5,242 nucleotides of DNA from Flavisolibacter sp. (GCA_017745135.1 JAGIAB010000241.1:1-5242); one strand, 5' to 3'. Counted from the first letter of the stretch, positions 1-5,242 are shown. Notes: generated from the sequence alone by a model not told the origin. Numbers and translations are program-made.

Positions 1-187
1 GATTTTCAATGTTCATAAAATCTTCCGCAGCTTCCTGTGCCAGTTTTTTAGCTGCTTCGGATTTGGTGGTCCAGGTCATTTGTTTCAATTGCGAAGATTG
101 TTTGGTGTCTTTCTCTTGGGCATAACCGTTATCCATCACTAATGTGCACAGGAGCATAAGTGTGAGGGCTGGAAACATCTTTCTCAT
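1..187 (-). CDS. Secreted protein, N-terminal part only (runs off left edge)
   Basis: The minus strand is open from an ATG at 187-185 to the window edge, giving 62 residues. Residues 1-23 look like a signal peptide: Arg and Lys at positions 2-3, a hydrophobic stretch around residues 5-18, and a likely signal peptidase I site after A23 in GYA-QE, a junction common in Bacteroidota exported proteins. The mature part begins with a polar linker rich in K, Q and S, then a segment with W39 and repeated Ala, Lys and Glu (about residues 42-58) that looks helical. That pattern would suit the start of an alpha-helical or TPR-like protein, but too little is visible to name a family. The product is probably periplasmic. 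No Shine-Dalgarno sequence precedes the start; the leader is A/C-rich. No strong promoter match was found in the 226 bp upstream, which separate this gene from the broken gene on the same strand. Coding status is supported by the signal peptide and an uninterrupted frame; function is unknown. Confidence 0.75.
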   Translation of the reverse strand, partial: MRKMFPALTLMLLCTLVMDNGYAQEKDTKQSSQLKQMTWTTKSEAAKKLAQEAAEDFMNIEN

Positions 188-230
188 GTTGTTGAAATGT
201 TTTGAGGTTAAAAAATGAGGTTTCTTTTAG

Positions 231-243
231 AATAAGACTTATT
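231..243. repeat. 13-bp odd palindrome (AATAAG-A-CTTATT)
   Basis: Two perfect 6-bp inverted arms flank one central base, 44 bp upstream of the start codon of the secreted protein read leftward from 187. The position would suit an operator near that gene's promoter. The element is AT-rich and short, so chance is a real alternative. The remainder of the 188-413 intergenic stretch shows only AT-rich sequence and the hairpin at 363-385. Confidence 0.25.
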
Positions 244-362
244 GAATCTTCAGGGAGTGGCGGGTGTAGGGAGGGAAAGTATTTGAATAGAAGTTACAAC
301 AATTAAGCTGAAAGCATAGAATTATATTTTATGAAGAGTATTGAGCAGGTATAAAAAAATGG

Positions 363-385
363 TCAATTAAGACCCCTTTAATTGA
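363..385 (-). terminator. AT-rich hairpin, possible terminator of the broken gene at 414-736
   Basis: A perfect 8-bp inverted repeat, TCAATTAA and TTAATTGA, encloses a 7-nt loop (gacccct). On the minus strand it lies 28 nt past the recovered stop codon at 414-416 and is followed, after CCA, by a run of seven T (positions 353-359 read in reverse). Hairpin plus T-run fits an intrinsic terminator for leftward transcription. The stem has only one G-C pair at each end region, so it would be weak. Confidence 0.45.
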
Positions 386-413
386 ACAACTGCTGCGGTA
401 GTAAAACACTGCA

Positions 414-736
414 TTAATATTTTTGTAAGGATAGTTCTATATCCGTTTCCTCACCGTCTTTTACTACTACACCTTAGCCATATGTCTGTATGGCGATCTT
501 GCTTCGATAATAATACGATAAACGCCAGGCCTGGCATTTGTAAAATCAAAGCTTCCACCTGTAATAGTAGTGTATAAAGTATCTGATTCACTGATGGCCC
601 ATGCATGAACTGCATACCATGCAGGTGACACTTTTCCTTTGATGGATGTTGCCAGTGCAGTTTTAAAAGAAGTTAAAAAACAAGTTGAAATAATAGCAAA
701 GGCTACTAAAGCCGTTCTGATCTTTTTCATCCTCAT
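414..736 (-). pseudogene. Small secreted carboxypeptidase-regulatory-like protein, frameshifted near its C-terminus
   Basis: The frame from the ATG at 736 gives 89 residues and stops at 467-469. Residues 1-29 form a signal peptide with K/R at positions 2-7, a hydrophobic core, and a likely cleavage after ALA (27-29). From residue 32 the sequence resembles the carboxypeptidase regulatory-like beta-sandwich found in short Bacteroidota secreted proteins: an IKGKV strand, an SDTLYTT segment at about 51-57, GSFDF (61-65), and a PGVYRIIIEA strand (70-79). Such proteins usually continue with a KDGE-type last strand. That strand exists here in another frame: 470-414 reads VVVKDGEETDIELSLQKY and then stops. 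The intact protein would therefore be about 107 residues, and the lesion lies within roughly 471-476, where one missing base accounts for it. A second ATG two codons in, at 730, could equally be the start (MKKIR). The shift could be a real mutation or a sequencing error. Loss of the last strand would probably destabilise the fold, though a working 89-residue product cannot be excluded. The binding role is unknown. Confidence 0.7.
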
Positions 737-1241
737 CGCGTTTTAAGGTGAAAGAATAAGGGATGATCGTTCCTCTCTCAGCAATGACGCATTATTGTGA
801 TCATCATTTTAAACGGCAACAACTGTGCCTTCAGTACACCTGATTTTTTGTTTTAACAGTAGATTGATCGTATACCGGACAACTTGTTTGATACCATTCA
901 AGTTGAGCATTCAATAATAAAAAAATTAAGAAAGATGGTGAGTGATGAAGCTGCTTCTTCTTATACTTCTTAATGTAGAACTGTTGTTGTTCCTTTTTCT
1001 TATAACATTAAAACAGCAGGTTGTAAAAACAGATCAGCGATACGATAAATACAAGGGAGGGGCGGTTTCTAATCCATTCAAATGCGGAATGCTGGTGAAA
1101 GGCTGTGGGGTGTTCAGGGTATAAAAATCTGTAGTTCGGATAAAGATCATTTACGTTATCTTCCTGATCAGAAAGCCAGTAATTCAAAACAACTTGTTTT
1201 GTTTAAAGAACTAAAAGATGATCGAAGTTGGTGTGCTGTTT
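737..1241. other. 505-bp stretch with no convincing gene
   Basis: Short open frames occur here on the plus strand (942-1124 and 1082-1309), but they overlap each other, lack family resemblance, and have no promoter match or translation signal. The leftmost part (737 to about 860) is the upstream region of the broken gene on the minus strand and should hold its promoter, although I found no exact TAnnTTTG match. The only structure seen is a 17-bp odd palindrome at 1185-1201, part of which (ACAACTTGTTT) also occurs at 879-889. It may be decayed coding sequence, but I cannot recognise what it came from. Confidence 0.5.
1185..1201. repeat. 17-bp odd palindrome (CAAAACAA-C-TTGTTTTG)
   Basis: Two perfect 8-bp arms flank one central C. 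It lies 40 bp past the stop of the possible small gene at 1242-1439 on the minus strand. As RNA it would form a 6-bp stem with a 5-nt loop, but no T-run follows on either strand beyond the stem itself, so it is a poor intrinsic terminator. An operator-like site is possible. The sequence is low in complexity, so chance is plausible. Confidence 0.3.
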
Positions 1242-1439
1242 CTATAGTTCACTCGCCCCTAATCTTTGTTTGGCAAGTTCAATATCATTGCGCTGAAGCT
1301 TACCAGTGAAAGCATGTTTTGAAGATTCGATGCGGAATTCGGAAACTTCTGCCATTGCAAAAAATGTCCAGAGCTTTTGGGAATTAGGGAAAACAAGTGT
1401 GGTCTTTCTTGGTTTAGCATTGATAAGTAGTGAAAGCAT
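1242..1439 (-). CDS. Possible small cytoplasmic protein, 65 residues, unknown function
   Basis: The frame runs from the ATG at 1439 to TAG at 1242-1244. From about residue 14 the translation reads like a compact alpha/beta protein: a TLVFPNSQKLWTFF segment (14-27), a polar strand around EFRIESS (34-40), then a segment with TGKL (45-48) and an acidic-helical DIELAKQ (52-58). This order (short strand, KLW helix, strand, DIELA helix) recalls short uncharacterised Bacteroidota proteins of about 60-70 residues, but the resemblance is from memory and not tested. There is no signal peptide or membrane segment, so it would act in the cytoplasm. Residues 1-12 look less protein-like, and the true start may be later. 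The gene sits only 38 nt past the lipoprotein's terminator on the same strand, leaving little room for its own promoter, and none matching TAnnTTTG was found. A plus-strand frame (1306-1572) overlaps it and seems less protein-like. It could be a chance frame or a remnant. Confidence 0.4.
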   Translation of the reverse strand: MLSLLINAKPRKTTLVFPNSQKLWTFFAMAEVSEFRIESSKHAFTGKLQRNDIELAKQRLGASEL

Positions 1440-1476
1440 ACCGTTACAGTTTATACGTGGAGGAAAGCTTGTTTTG

Positions 1477-1512
1477 AAAAAGGCTGCCTGTAAAGTTTTT
1501 TACACGCAGCCC
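1477..1512 (-). terminator. Intrinsic terminator of the lipoprotein gene
   Basis: Arms 1482-1494 and 1499-1511 pair as GGCTGC, one C-C mismatch, then TGTAAA, closing a 4-nt loop. Read on the minus strand, the GC-rich base of the stem is followed directly by TTTTTC (1481-1476). It begins 13 bp after the lipoprotein stop codon at 1525-1527. The plus-strand side (cctttgtc) has a poorer T-run, so the terminator acts mainly leftward. Confidence 0.8.
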
Positions 1513-1524
1513 TTTGTCGAAAAT

Positions 1525-2310
1525 TTATTGATATTCAAATGTGGTTTGAGTTTCGCCGTCATTGAGGGTTAATACATATCCATTGGCATCATAAGTGTAC
1601 ACATTGGTGATGGTTTCATCCATTTCTGTACCGGGATAGTCAAAGTGCTTGGTCAAAAGATCATTTTTGGCAAAGAATTCCAGGCTAAAACCGGCAGGAT
1701 CCAATACATATTTAAATATAGCAGGGAACATAGGTTTTTTATTGCCATAAGTAAAGGTAGCTGTATAACCAAACAAGCCGCCTGTTTCAATTTTAGTAAG
1801 GTTGCCACCAGTGTAACTAAGCGTATAATCCAATTCGTAACCGTCTTCATCATTTTCAGGATCAGCAGGAATAATCATTTTGATTTTTGTGACCAGGGCA
1901 TTTTCAACAGTATATTGAAGGCTGTATTGGCCGACGATTGTTTCATTGGCACCATTCTTTTCAAAAGTTTTATAGGTTCCTGAAACCGGGATGCCGTTGT
2001 TGTAAGTGATCTCAAATACATTTCTTTCATTCCCTTCTTTATTTTCAATCTTGGTAACGTTACCGTCGTTGGCATAAGTGAAAGAAGTTACTTCTGAATT
2101 ATCAGTGCTGCTTACTGAGCTTAATCTTTTATTGGCATCATAAGAGATGTTATAAGTGGTTGTCTGGCCGGCTTTGGTTTGAACAAGTCTCTTCAGCATT
2201 TTGGATGTGCCAGGATTGGAAGGATTGTTCGGATCGTCTTTGCCTTTTTCTTTTTTACAGGCAACCAGGGAACTCAATGCAACAAGTGCAATTAAAAAAT
2301 GTCTTTTCAT
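1525..2310 (-). CDS. SPII lipoprotein with YD/RHS-like beta repeats
   Basis: This 261-residue protein starts at the ATG at 2310. Residues 1-17 are a lipoprotein signal peptide (K2, R3, hydrophobic core) with the lipobox L15-V-A-C18; C18 would be lipidated after signal peptidase II cleavage. The next residues, KKEKGKDD, followed by a PNNPSNPG linker (27-34), are charged in a way that fits export to the outer membrane or cell surface in Bacteroidota, though no exact signal is claimed. The rest is a series of imperfect beta-hairpin units built on a Tyr plus Asn/Gly turn: YDANKRL (57-63), YANDGNVTKIE (79-89), YNNGIPVSG (103-111), YTGGNLTKIE (166-175), YGNKK (188-192) and YTYDANGYVLTL (238-249). 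This resembles YD/RHS-like or DUF4595-type Bacteroidota lipoproteins, where function is generally unknown; no enzyme motif is visible. It has its own terminator at 1477-1512 and is divergent from the barrel gene at 2606. It is probably monocistronic. The leader is AT-rich with no Shine-Dalgarno site. Confidence 0.9.
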   Translation of the reverse strand: MKRHFLIALVALSSLVACKKEKGKDDPNNPSNPGTSKMLKRLVQTKAGQTTTYNISYDANKRLSSVSSTDNSEVTSFTYANDGNVTKIENKEGNERNVFEITYNNGIPVSGTYKTFEKNGANETIVGQYSLQYTVENALVTKIKMIIPADPENDEDGYELDYTLSYTGGNLTKIETGGLFGYTATFTYGNKKPMFPAIFKYVLDPAGFSLEFFAKNDLLTKHFDYPGTEMDETITNVYTYDANGYVLTLNDGETQTTFEYQ

Positions 2311-2386
2311 AATCTCGTTTTTTTAATTATTTAAGTGGTTTTAGATGATTCCTCATTGTAGTTGTTTTCGACTCAATAAGATGATG

Positions 2387-2394
2387 CAAAATTG
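2387..2394 (-). promoter_or_regulatory. Weak candidate -7 element for the lipoprotein gene
   Basis: On the minus strand this reads CAATTTTG, one mismatch from the Bacteroidota -7 consensus TAnnTTTG, with a leader of about 70 nt to the ATG at 2310. No clear TTTG-type -33 element lies at the expected distance upstream. It is the best candidate seen but weak. Confidence 0.25.
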
Positions 2395-2424
2395 TTTTTA
2401 CCCGGGCGAAATATTCTAAGGTCT

Positions 2425-2538
2425 AGTACGTCATTATGAAATTCAGTAGAAGTACTTAGAGCACCTTTTCTCTATTCAATGCGTCCTCTCTTAGCTCTCT
2501 CCGTAGTACTACTGATATTTAGAATTCAGTGTTAGTAC
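2425..2538. repeat. Cluster of AGTAC motifs, with a spaced direct repeat and palindromes
   Basis: AGTAC occurs at 2425, 2451, 2505 and 2534. Two copies lie in a longer direct repeat with fixed spacing: AATTCAGT-N3-AGTAC at 2440-2455 and 2523-2538. Two lie at palindromes: AAGTACTT (2450-2457) and GTAGTACTAC (2503-2512). Arms 2444-2455 and 2503-2514 also match as an inverted repeat at 10 of 12 positions. The cluster lies between the divergent lipoprotein and barrel genes, ending 25 bp before the barrel gene's -7 element, where regulator binding would be expected. No regulator is known for it. Confidence 0.4.
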
Positions 2539-2563
2539 AAATCTTTTCGGTTATGGCAGGAGA

Positions 2564-2571
2564 TAGTTTTG
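2564..2571 (+). promoter_or_regulatory. -7 promoter element (TAGTTTTG) of the outer-membrane protein gene
   Basis: The site is an exact match to the Bacteroidota -7 consensus TAnnTTTG. A T-rich TTTTC at 2543-2547 sits roughly where a -33 element is expected, but it is not an exact TTTG. Transcription would start near 2577, giving a leader of about 30 nt that is very A-rich just before the ATG at 2606, as is typical of translation signals in this phylum. Confidence 0.6.
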
Positions 2572-2605
2572 CCTCAGATTTTAAACAACCATAAAAAACC
2601 AAAAA

Positions 2606-3154
2606 ATGAAAAAGAAAATTGTACTTGCAGCAGTTATCGTGTTCTCTTTATTAGTTACCAACAAAGTATCAGCACAGGAGTCTACAAAATTTGACGATGT
2701 AACCGGAGTTAATTTATTGAATGCCGGTGTAGGCCTTGGAACTTATGGCCTGTACGGAACCGGCGGACTACCTTTAACCGCATCCTTCGAGCATGGTTTT
2801 TCAAAAAATATATCAGCCGGTTTGGAAGCAGGTCTTGTTCAACGTAAGTATGGTTACGGATGGAAATATAGCTATTTCATTATCGGCGCCAGAGGCTCTT
2901 ATCATTTCAACGAAGTATTGAATGTTTCCAATCCTAAACTTGATGTTTACGGTGGTGCAGGTTTGCTTTACAGGCATTTTAAAATAAAATACACTGGTGA
3001 GTGGGATGAACTTTATGGCAAGGCATCCAGCGGTGATGTAACTCTTGATTTGCATGCTGGTGGCCGTTATATGTTTAGCGATAATGTTGGTGGCTTTGCA
3101 GAAGTAGGCTATGGCTTCTCTCCATTGAAACTGGGTGTTTCCCTCAAATTCTAA
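2606..3154 (+). CDS. Small outer-membrane beta-barrel (porin-like) protein
   Basis: This 182-residue protein has a clear signal peptide: KKK at 2-4, a hydrophobic core (5-17) and a VSA-Q cleavage site after residue 23. The mature part of about 159 residues alternates short amphipathic strands with Gly-rich turns: GVGLGTYGLYGTGG at about 41-54, a FEHGFSKNISAGLEAG strand pair (about 62-77), SYFIIGARGSYHF (89-101), DVYGGAGLLYRHF (113-125), LDLHAGGRYMF (147-157) and VGGFAEVGYGF (161-171). It ends in Phe (GVSLKF), the usual C-terminal signature for outer-membrane barrel insertion. The length suits an eight-stranded OmpA/OmpX-like barrel. No peptidoglycan-binding OmpA C-domain is present. It is likely an outer-membrane structural or small-pore protein of unknown specificity. 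It has its own promoter (2564-2571) and a hairpin terminator after it, so it is probably transcribed alone. The AGTAC cluster upstream suggests it is regulated. The start is fixed by the signal peptide and the A-rich leader. Confidence 0.92.
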   Translation: MKKKIVLAAVIVFSLLVTNKVSAQESTKFDDVTGVNLLNAGVGLGTYGLYGTGGLPLTASFEHGFSKNISAGLEAGLVQRKYGYGWKYSYFIIGARGSYHFNEVLNVSNPKLDVYGGAGLLYRHFKIKYTGEWDELYGKASSGDVTLDLHAGGRYMFSDNVGGFAEVGYGFSPLKLGVSLKF

Positions 3155-3179
3155 GCAGTTGTACTCTCATAAGCAAAAA

Positions 3180-3204
3180 AAGGGCAATCGTAATGGTTGC
3201 CCTT
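3180..3204 (+). terminator. Hairpin terminator after the outer-membrane protein gene
   Basis: A perfect 8-bp stem, AAGGGCAA with TTGCCCTT, may extend by a T-G wobble and a C-G pair to leave a 5-nt loop. It begins 26 nt after the stop codon. The plus-strand tail (actatttgtttc) is only moderately T-rich, while the minus strand has a T-run (3175-3181), so the element may work in both directions. It separates the barrel gene from the kinase gene. Confidence 0.7.
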
Positions 3205-3279
3205 ACTATTTGTTTCAGATTGCTTTTATAGGAACGATACCTCAAAGCTGGTATGATAGCAAAGCTCCCTCAAATTTTA

Positions 3280-3334
3280 TCATGGCGTGAAACAATGCAA
3301 ACGAACTGTTTTAAGTTTGTGAATAACGCCATGA
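3280..3334 (+). repeat. 9-bp inverted repeat containing the kinase start codon
   Basis: TCATGGCGT at 3280-3288 is an exact inverted match to ACGCCATGA at 3326-3334, and the second arm includes the ATG at 3331. A shorter pair, CAAAC (3298-3302) and GTTTG (3315-3319), nests inside. In an mRNA starting upstream of 3280 this would pair the start codon into a stem. If transcription starts near 3325, only the second arm is in the RNA. A 9-bp inverted repeat at this spacing is expected about once by chance in a window of this size, so the position is the only reason to note it. Confidence 0.35.
3312..3319 (+). promoter_or_regulatory. Candidate -7 element (TAAGTTTG) for the kinase gene
   Basis: The site is an exact match to TAnnTTTG, 11 bp before the ATG at 3331. 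It would give a leader of only about 5-7 nt and would favour 3331 over the in-frame ATGs at 3253 and 3295. No TTTG-type -33 element is seen at the right distance, so the promoter may lie further upstream instead. Confidence 0.35.
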
Positions 3335-5242
3335 GAAAGTTTTCACTATTTTTTTCTCTGCTTGTTTTTTTATTCAGTGCTATCTGCTCAAAGGCACAGG
3401 ACACAGCCTTGCTTCGTCTCCGTAAAATGCAAGACGATACTGTAAAAGTGAGCAGTTTGATTACTTATGGAAGAACCTACAACAGGACCGAACCTGAGAA
3501 AGCCATTGCCATTTATAATGAAGCTTTAGGTATTGCTCAAAAAATAAAAGATGAAAATGGCGTGGCCGGTGCCATGCTTGGCCTTGGATTCGTCAATCTT
3601 AGTACAGGTAAATACGAAGCTGCTATTCAGCAATACCAGACCGCTGCCCACATCTTTCAAAAGCTTCTGAACATAAAAGAGATGTGCAATGCACAATTGG
3701 ACCTGTCTGCCTGCTTTACTGCGACAGGACAAAGAGATAGCGCTTTTTATTATTGCATGTCGGCCTTAAAGATATTGGAAACACAACCTTATATCAGGGA
3801 ACGCACAAGAGCCAATCTAAATATTGGTACACTATACAATAACCTGAAATCTTACGATAACGCCATTGCTTATCAAAACAAAGCATTGGCTCTTGCACTT
3901 CCTGCAAAGGACACTCCCATGATCTTAAATACCTATAGTGCCCTAAGTTTATCTTACGAAAACAAAGAGGATAAGCAACAGGCCTATGATATGGTAAGAA
4001 AGGCTTTGCAGTATTTAACACCCGGCTCCAACAAATTTTCTGCCTGCCGAACCTATGACCAATATGCTTTTGCCTGCGTTGGTGTGGGTAAATATGATGC
4101 TGCGATTGAAGCCGCACAAAAATCAATTTCATTAGCTAAAGAGGTGAATGACATCAATCATTATGGTTCTGCCACCATTACGCTGGCAAAGGCTTACGCC
4201 GGAAAAGGCGATCACAAAAAAGCGATTGCTCTGCTCAATAAATTGTCGCTGTTTTCCAAAGAAGCACACAGTGCAGTTAAAGAAGATTCGTACGAAGTAC
4301 TTGCCGAATCATACTTTCAAATTGCTGACTATAAAAATGCAGCCGAAGCCTATAGCAAATTGCTGCCGCTGAAAGATTCTTCTTTCAAAAGCGAAACAAA
4401 CGAGATGATAGCAGAGCAGGAAGTAAGTTATCAAACGGCACAAAAAGAGAAACAGCTTTCCGAGAACAAATTGCAACTGGCCGAAAAAAATTTACAACTT
4501 CAAAAGAACCGATATTATATGTACTATACTTTGGCTGCTTTAGTGGTAGCCTTATTAATAGTTGCCATTTTATTCATCCGCTCGAGGCATAAAAAACGAA
4601 TGCACGAGCAGGAATTGAAATCTATTCACCAGCAAAAAGAATTGCAATTGTTACAGGCGCTAATGCAGGGAGAAGAAAAAGAACGCAGCCGCATTGCCAA
4701 AGACCTGCATGATGGTGTGGCCGGAATGTTAGCCGCCGTAAAAATGCATTTCAGCAGCCTGCCTGGCGCTGATAATTTAATACAATCCGAAGGCTACCAG
4801 CAAGGCATGCAGTTGCTGAATGAAGCCACGCAGGAAATTCGCAAGACCTCTCACAACCTGATGCCAGAGGTATTACTTCAGCACGGATTGGACGAAGCTA
4901 TACACCGGTATTGCAATAATGTCAACAATAGCAAGGTGCTGCAAATTCAATATGATTCATGGGGAGAGATCAGTCGCTTTACAGACAGTTTTGAGCTTTC
5001 CGTTTATCGTATTGTGCAGGAGTTGGTGAACAACATCATTAAGCATTCCAAAGCTACGCAGGCCATTGTGCAACTTTCGCAACAGGATGATTTACTTTCG
5101 ATTTCAATTGAAGATAATGGTGTTGGTTTTTCTAACAACGATGCAGGCAAAGATGGAATGGGCCTGCGCAGTTTGCAAAGCCGTATTAAAGCTATGAATG
5201 GAAAGATGGAAGTAGAATCTTCGCAACAAAGCGGCGTAAGTG
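3331..5242 (+). CDS. Sensor histidine kinase with periplasmic TPR domain (HisKA_3/HATPase_c), cut at right edge
   Basis: The frame gives 637 residues and is still open at the edge. Residues 1-22 form a signal peptide (R2, K3, hydrophobic core, SKA-Q site). About residues 45-350 are TPR-like helical pairs, with recognisable repeats at GKYEAAIQQY (93-102), KSYDNAIAY (173-181), GKYDAAIEA (253-261) and DYKNAAEAY (333-341). A coiled coil rich in Q, K, E and L (about 362-394) leads to one membrane helix (398-416), then a second cytoplasmic coiled coil. The dimerisation domain carries E451-RSRIAKDL-H460-DG, where H460 is the phospho-acceptor of the HisKA_3 class. The ATP-binding domain has an N-box E564-LVNN (564-568), a G1 box D595-NGVG, and a G2 box G609-MGLR. 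All key residues are present. Only the last strand, perhaps 10-20 residues, is missing. Such NarL/DesK-type kinases pass phosphate to a LuxR-type response regulator, usually encoded next door; that gene is not in the window. The periplasmic TPR region presumably senses an unknown signal or partner. In-frame ATGs at 3253 and 3295 exist, but 3331 gives the normal signal peptide. Confidence 0.93.
   Translation, partial: MRKFSLFFSLLVFLFSAICSKAQDTALLRLRKMQDDTVKVSSLITYGRTYNRTEPEKAIAIYNEALGIAQKIKDENGVAGAMLGLGFVNLSTGKYEAAIQQYQTAAHIFQKLLNIKEMCNAQLDLSACFTATGQRDSAFYYCMSALKILETQPYIRERTRANLNIGTLYNNLKSYDNAIAYQNKALALALPAKDTPMILNTYSALSLSYENKEDKQQAYDMVRKALQYLTPGSNKFSACRTYDQYAFACVGVGKYDAAIEAAQKSISLAKEVNDINHYGSATITLAKAYAGKGDHKKAIALLNKLSLFSKEAHSAVKEDSYEVLAESYFQIADYKNAAEAYSKLLPLKDSSFKSETNEMIAEQEVSYQTAQKEKQLSENKLQLAEKNLQLQKNRYYMYYTLAALVVALLIVAILFIRSRHKKRMHEQELKSIHQQKELQLLQALMQGEEKERSRIAKDLHDGVAGMLAAVKMHFSSLPGADNLIQSEGYQQGMQLLNEATQEIRKTSHNLMPEVLLQHGLDEAIHRYCNNVNNSKVLQIQYDSWGEISRFTDSFELSVYRIVQELVNNIIKHSKATQAIVQLSQQDDLLSISIEDNGVGFSNNDAGKDGMGLRSLQSRIKAMNGKMEVESSQQSGVS

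Noticed and set aside
942..1124. Plus-strand frame of 60 residues with a Leu-rich hydrophobic N-terminus
   Set aside because: The hydrophobic run comes from CTT/CTG/TTC-rich DNA. There is no promoter match, no translation signal and no recognisable family, and the tail after the hydrophobic part looks random. A small membrane peptide cannot be fully excluded.
1082..1309. Plus-strand frame of 75 residues
   Set aside because: It overlaps the frame at 942-1124 and the minus-strand candidate at 1242-1439, has no domain-like pattern, and shows mixed composition typical of non-coding DNA.
1306..1572. Plus-strand frame of 88 residues
   Set aside because: It runs through the lipoprotein terminator and into the 3' end of the lipoprotein gene in antisense, and its translation has no family-like pattern; the minus-strand frame at 1242-1439 looks more protein-like.
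1645..1983. Frames antisense to, or out of frame within, the lipoprotein gene (also 1653-1853 and 1875-2075)
   Set aside because: The 261-residue lipoprotein with a clear lipobox and terminator explains this DNA; these are shadows of it.
2813..3055. Minus-strand frame within the barrel gene
   Set aside because: It lies wholly inside the well-supported outer-membrane protein gene and has no start signal or family pattern.
3526..4372. Other-frame ORFs inside the kinase gene (3526-3732, 3794-4132, 4148-4372)
   Set aside because: The kinase frame has continuous TPR and kinase motifs across this region, so these are shadows.
1..5242. CRISPR array, insertion sequence, tRNA or rRNA, toxin-antitoxin or phage-defence genes
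   Set aside because: No regularly spaced repeats, transposase motifs, terminal inverted repeats, tRNA cloverleaf or rRNA-like sequence was seen, and no gene in the window resembles a defence component.

Overview
The window looks like a chromosomal segment of a Bacteroidota bacterium, most likely near the Chitinophagaceae. This rests on three things: matches to the Bacteroidota promoter element TAnnTTTG, A-rich leaders instead of Shine-Dalgarno sites, and the protein types present (short secreted proteins, an SPII lipoprotein, a small outer-membrane barrel, and a TPR-type histidine kinase with a signal peptide). The assignment is an inference from style; no marker gene is present.

Layout. Positions 1-187 (minus) hold the first 62 codons of a secreted protein that runs off the left edge. 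Positions 414-736 (minus) hold a small secreted carboxypeptidase-regulatory-like protein whose reading frame is broken near its C-terminus; the last 18 codons are recognisable in another frame, and an AT-rich hairpin follows. Positions 737-1241 contain no convincing gene. Positions 1242-1439 (minus) are a possible 65-residue cytoplasmic protein. Positions 1525-2310 (minus) encode a 261-residue lipoprotein with YD/RHS-like beta repeats, ending at a good intrinsic terminator (1477-1512). A 295-bp divergent intergenic region (2311-2605) carries four AGTAC motifs, a spaced direct repeat and a promoter. Positions 2606-3154 (plus) encode a 182-residue outer-membrane beta-barrel protein, followed by a hairpin terminator (3180-3204). 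Positions 3331-5242 (plus) encode a sensor histidine kinase (periplasmic TPR region, one membrane helix, HisKA_3 and HATPase_c domains) that is cut by the right edge just after its G2 box.

Working together. All the certain products belong to the cell envelope: lipoprotein, barrel protein, secreted proteins and a membrane sensor. They do not form one operon, because terminators and divergent orientation separate them. The kinase is of the NarL/DesK type, and its response regulator is probably just beyond the right edge. I found no mobile element, CRISPR array, tRNA or rRNA, and no evidence of a new multi-gene system. The observations most worth checking are the frameshifted small gene, the AGTAC cluster, and the inverted repeat that contains the kinase start codon.
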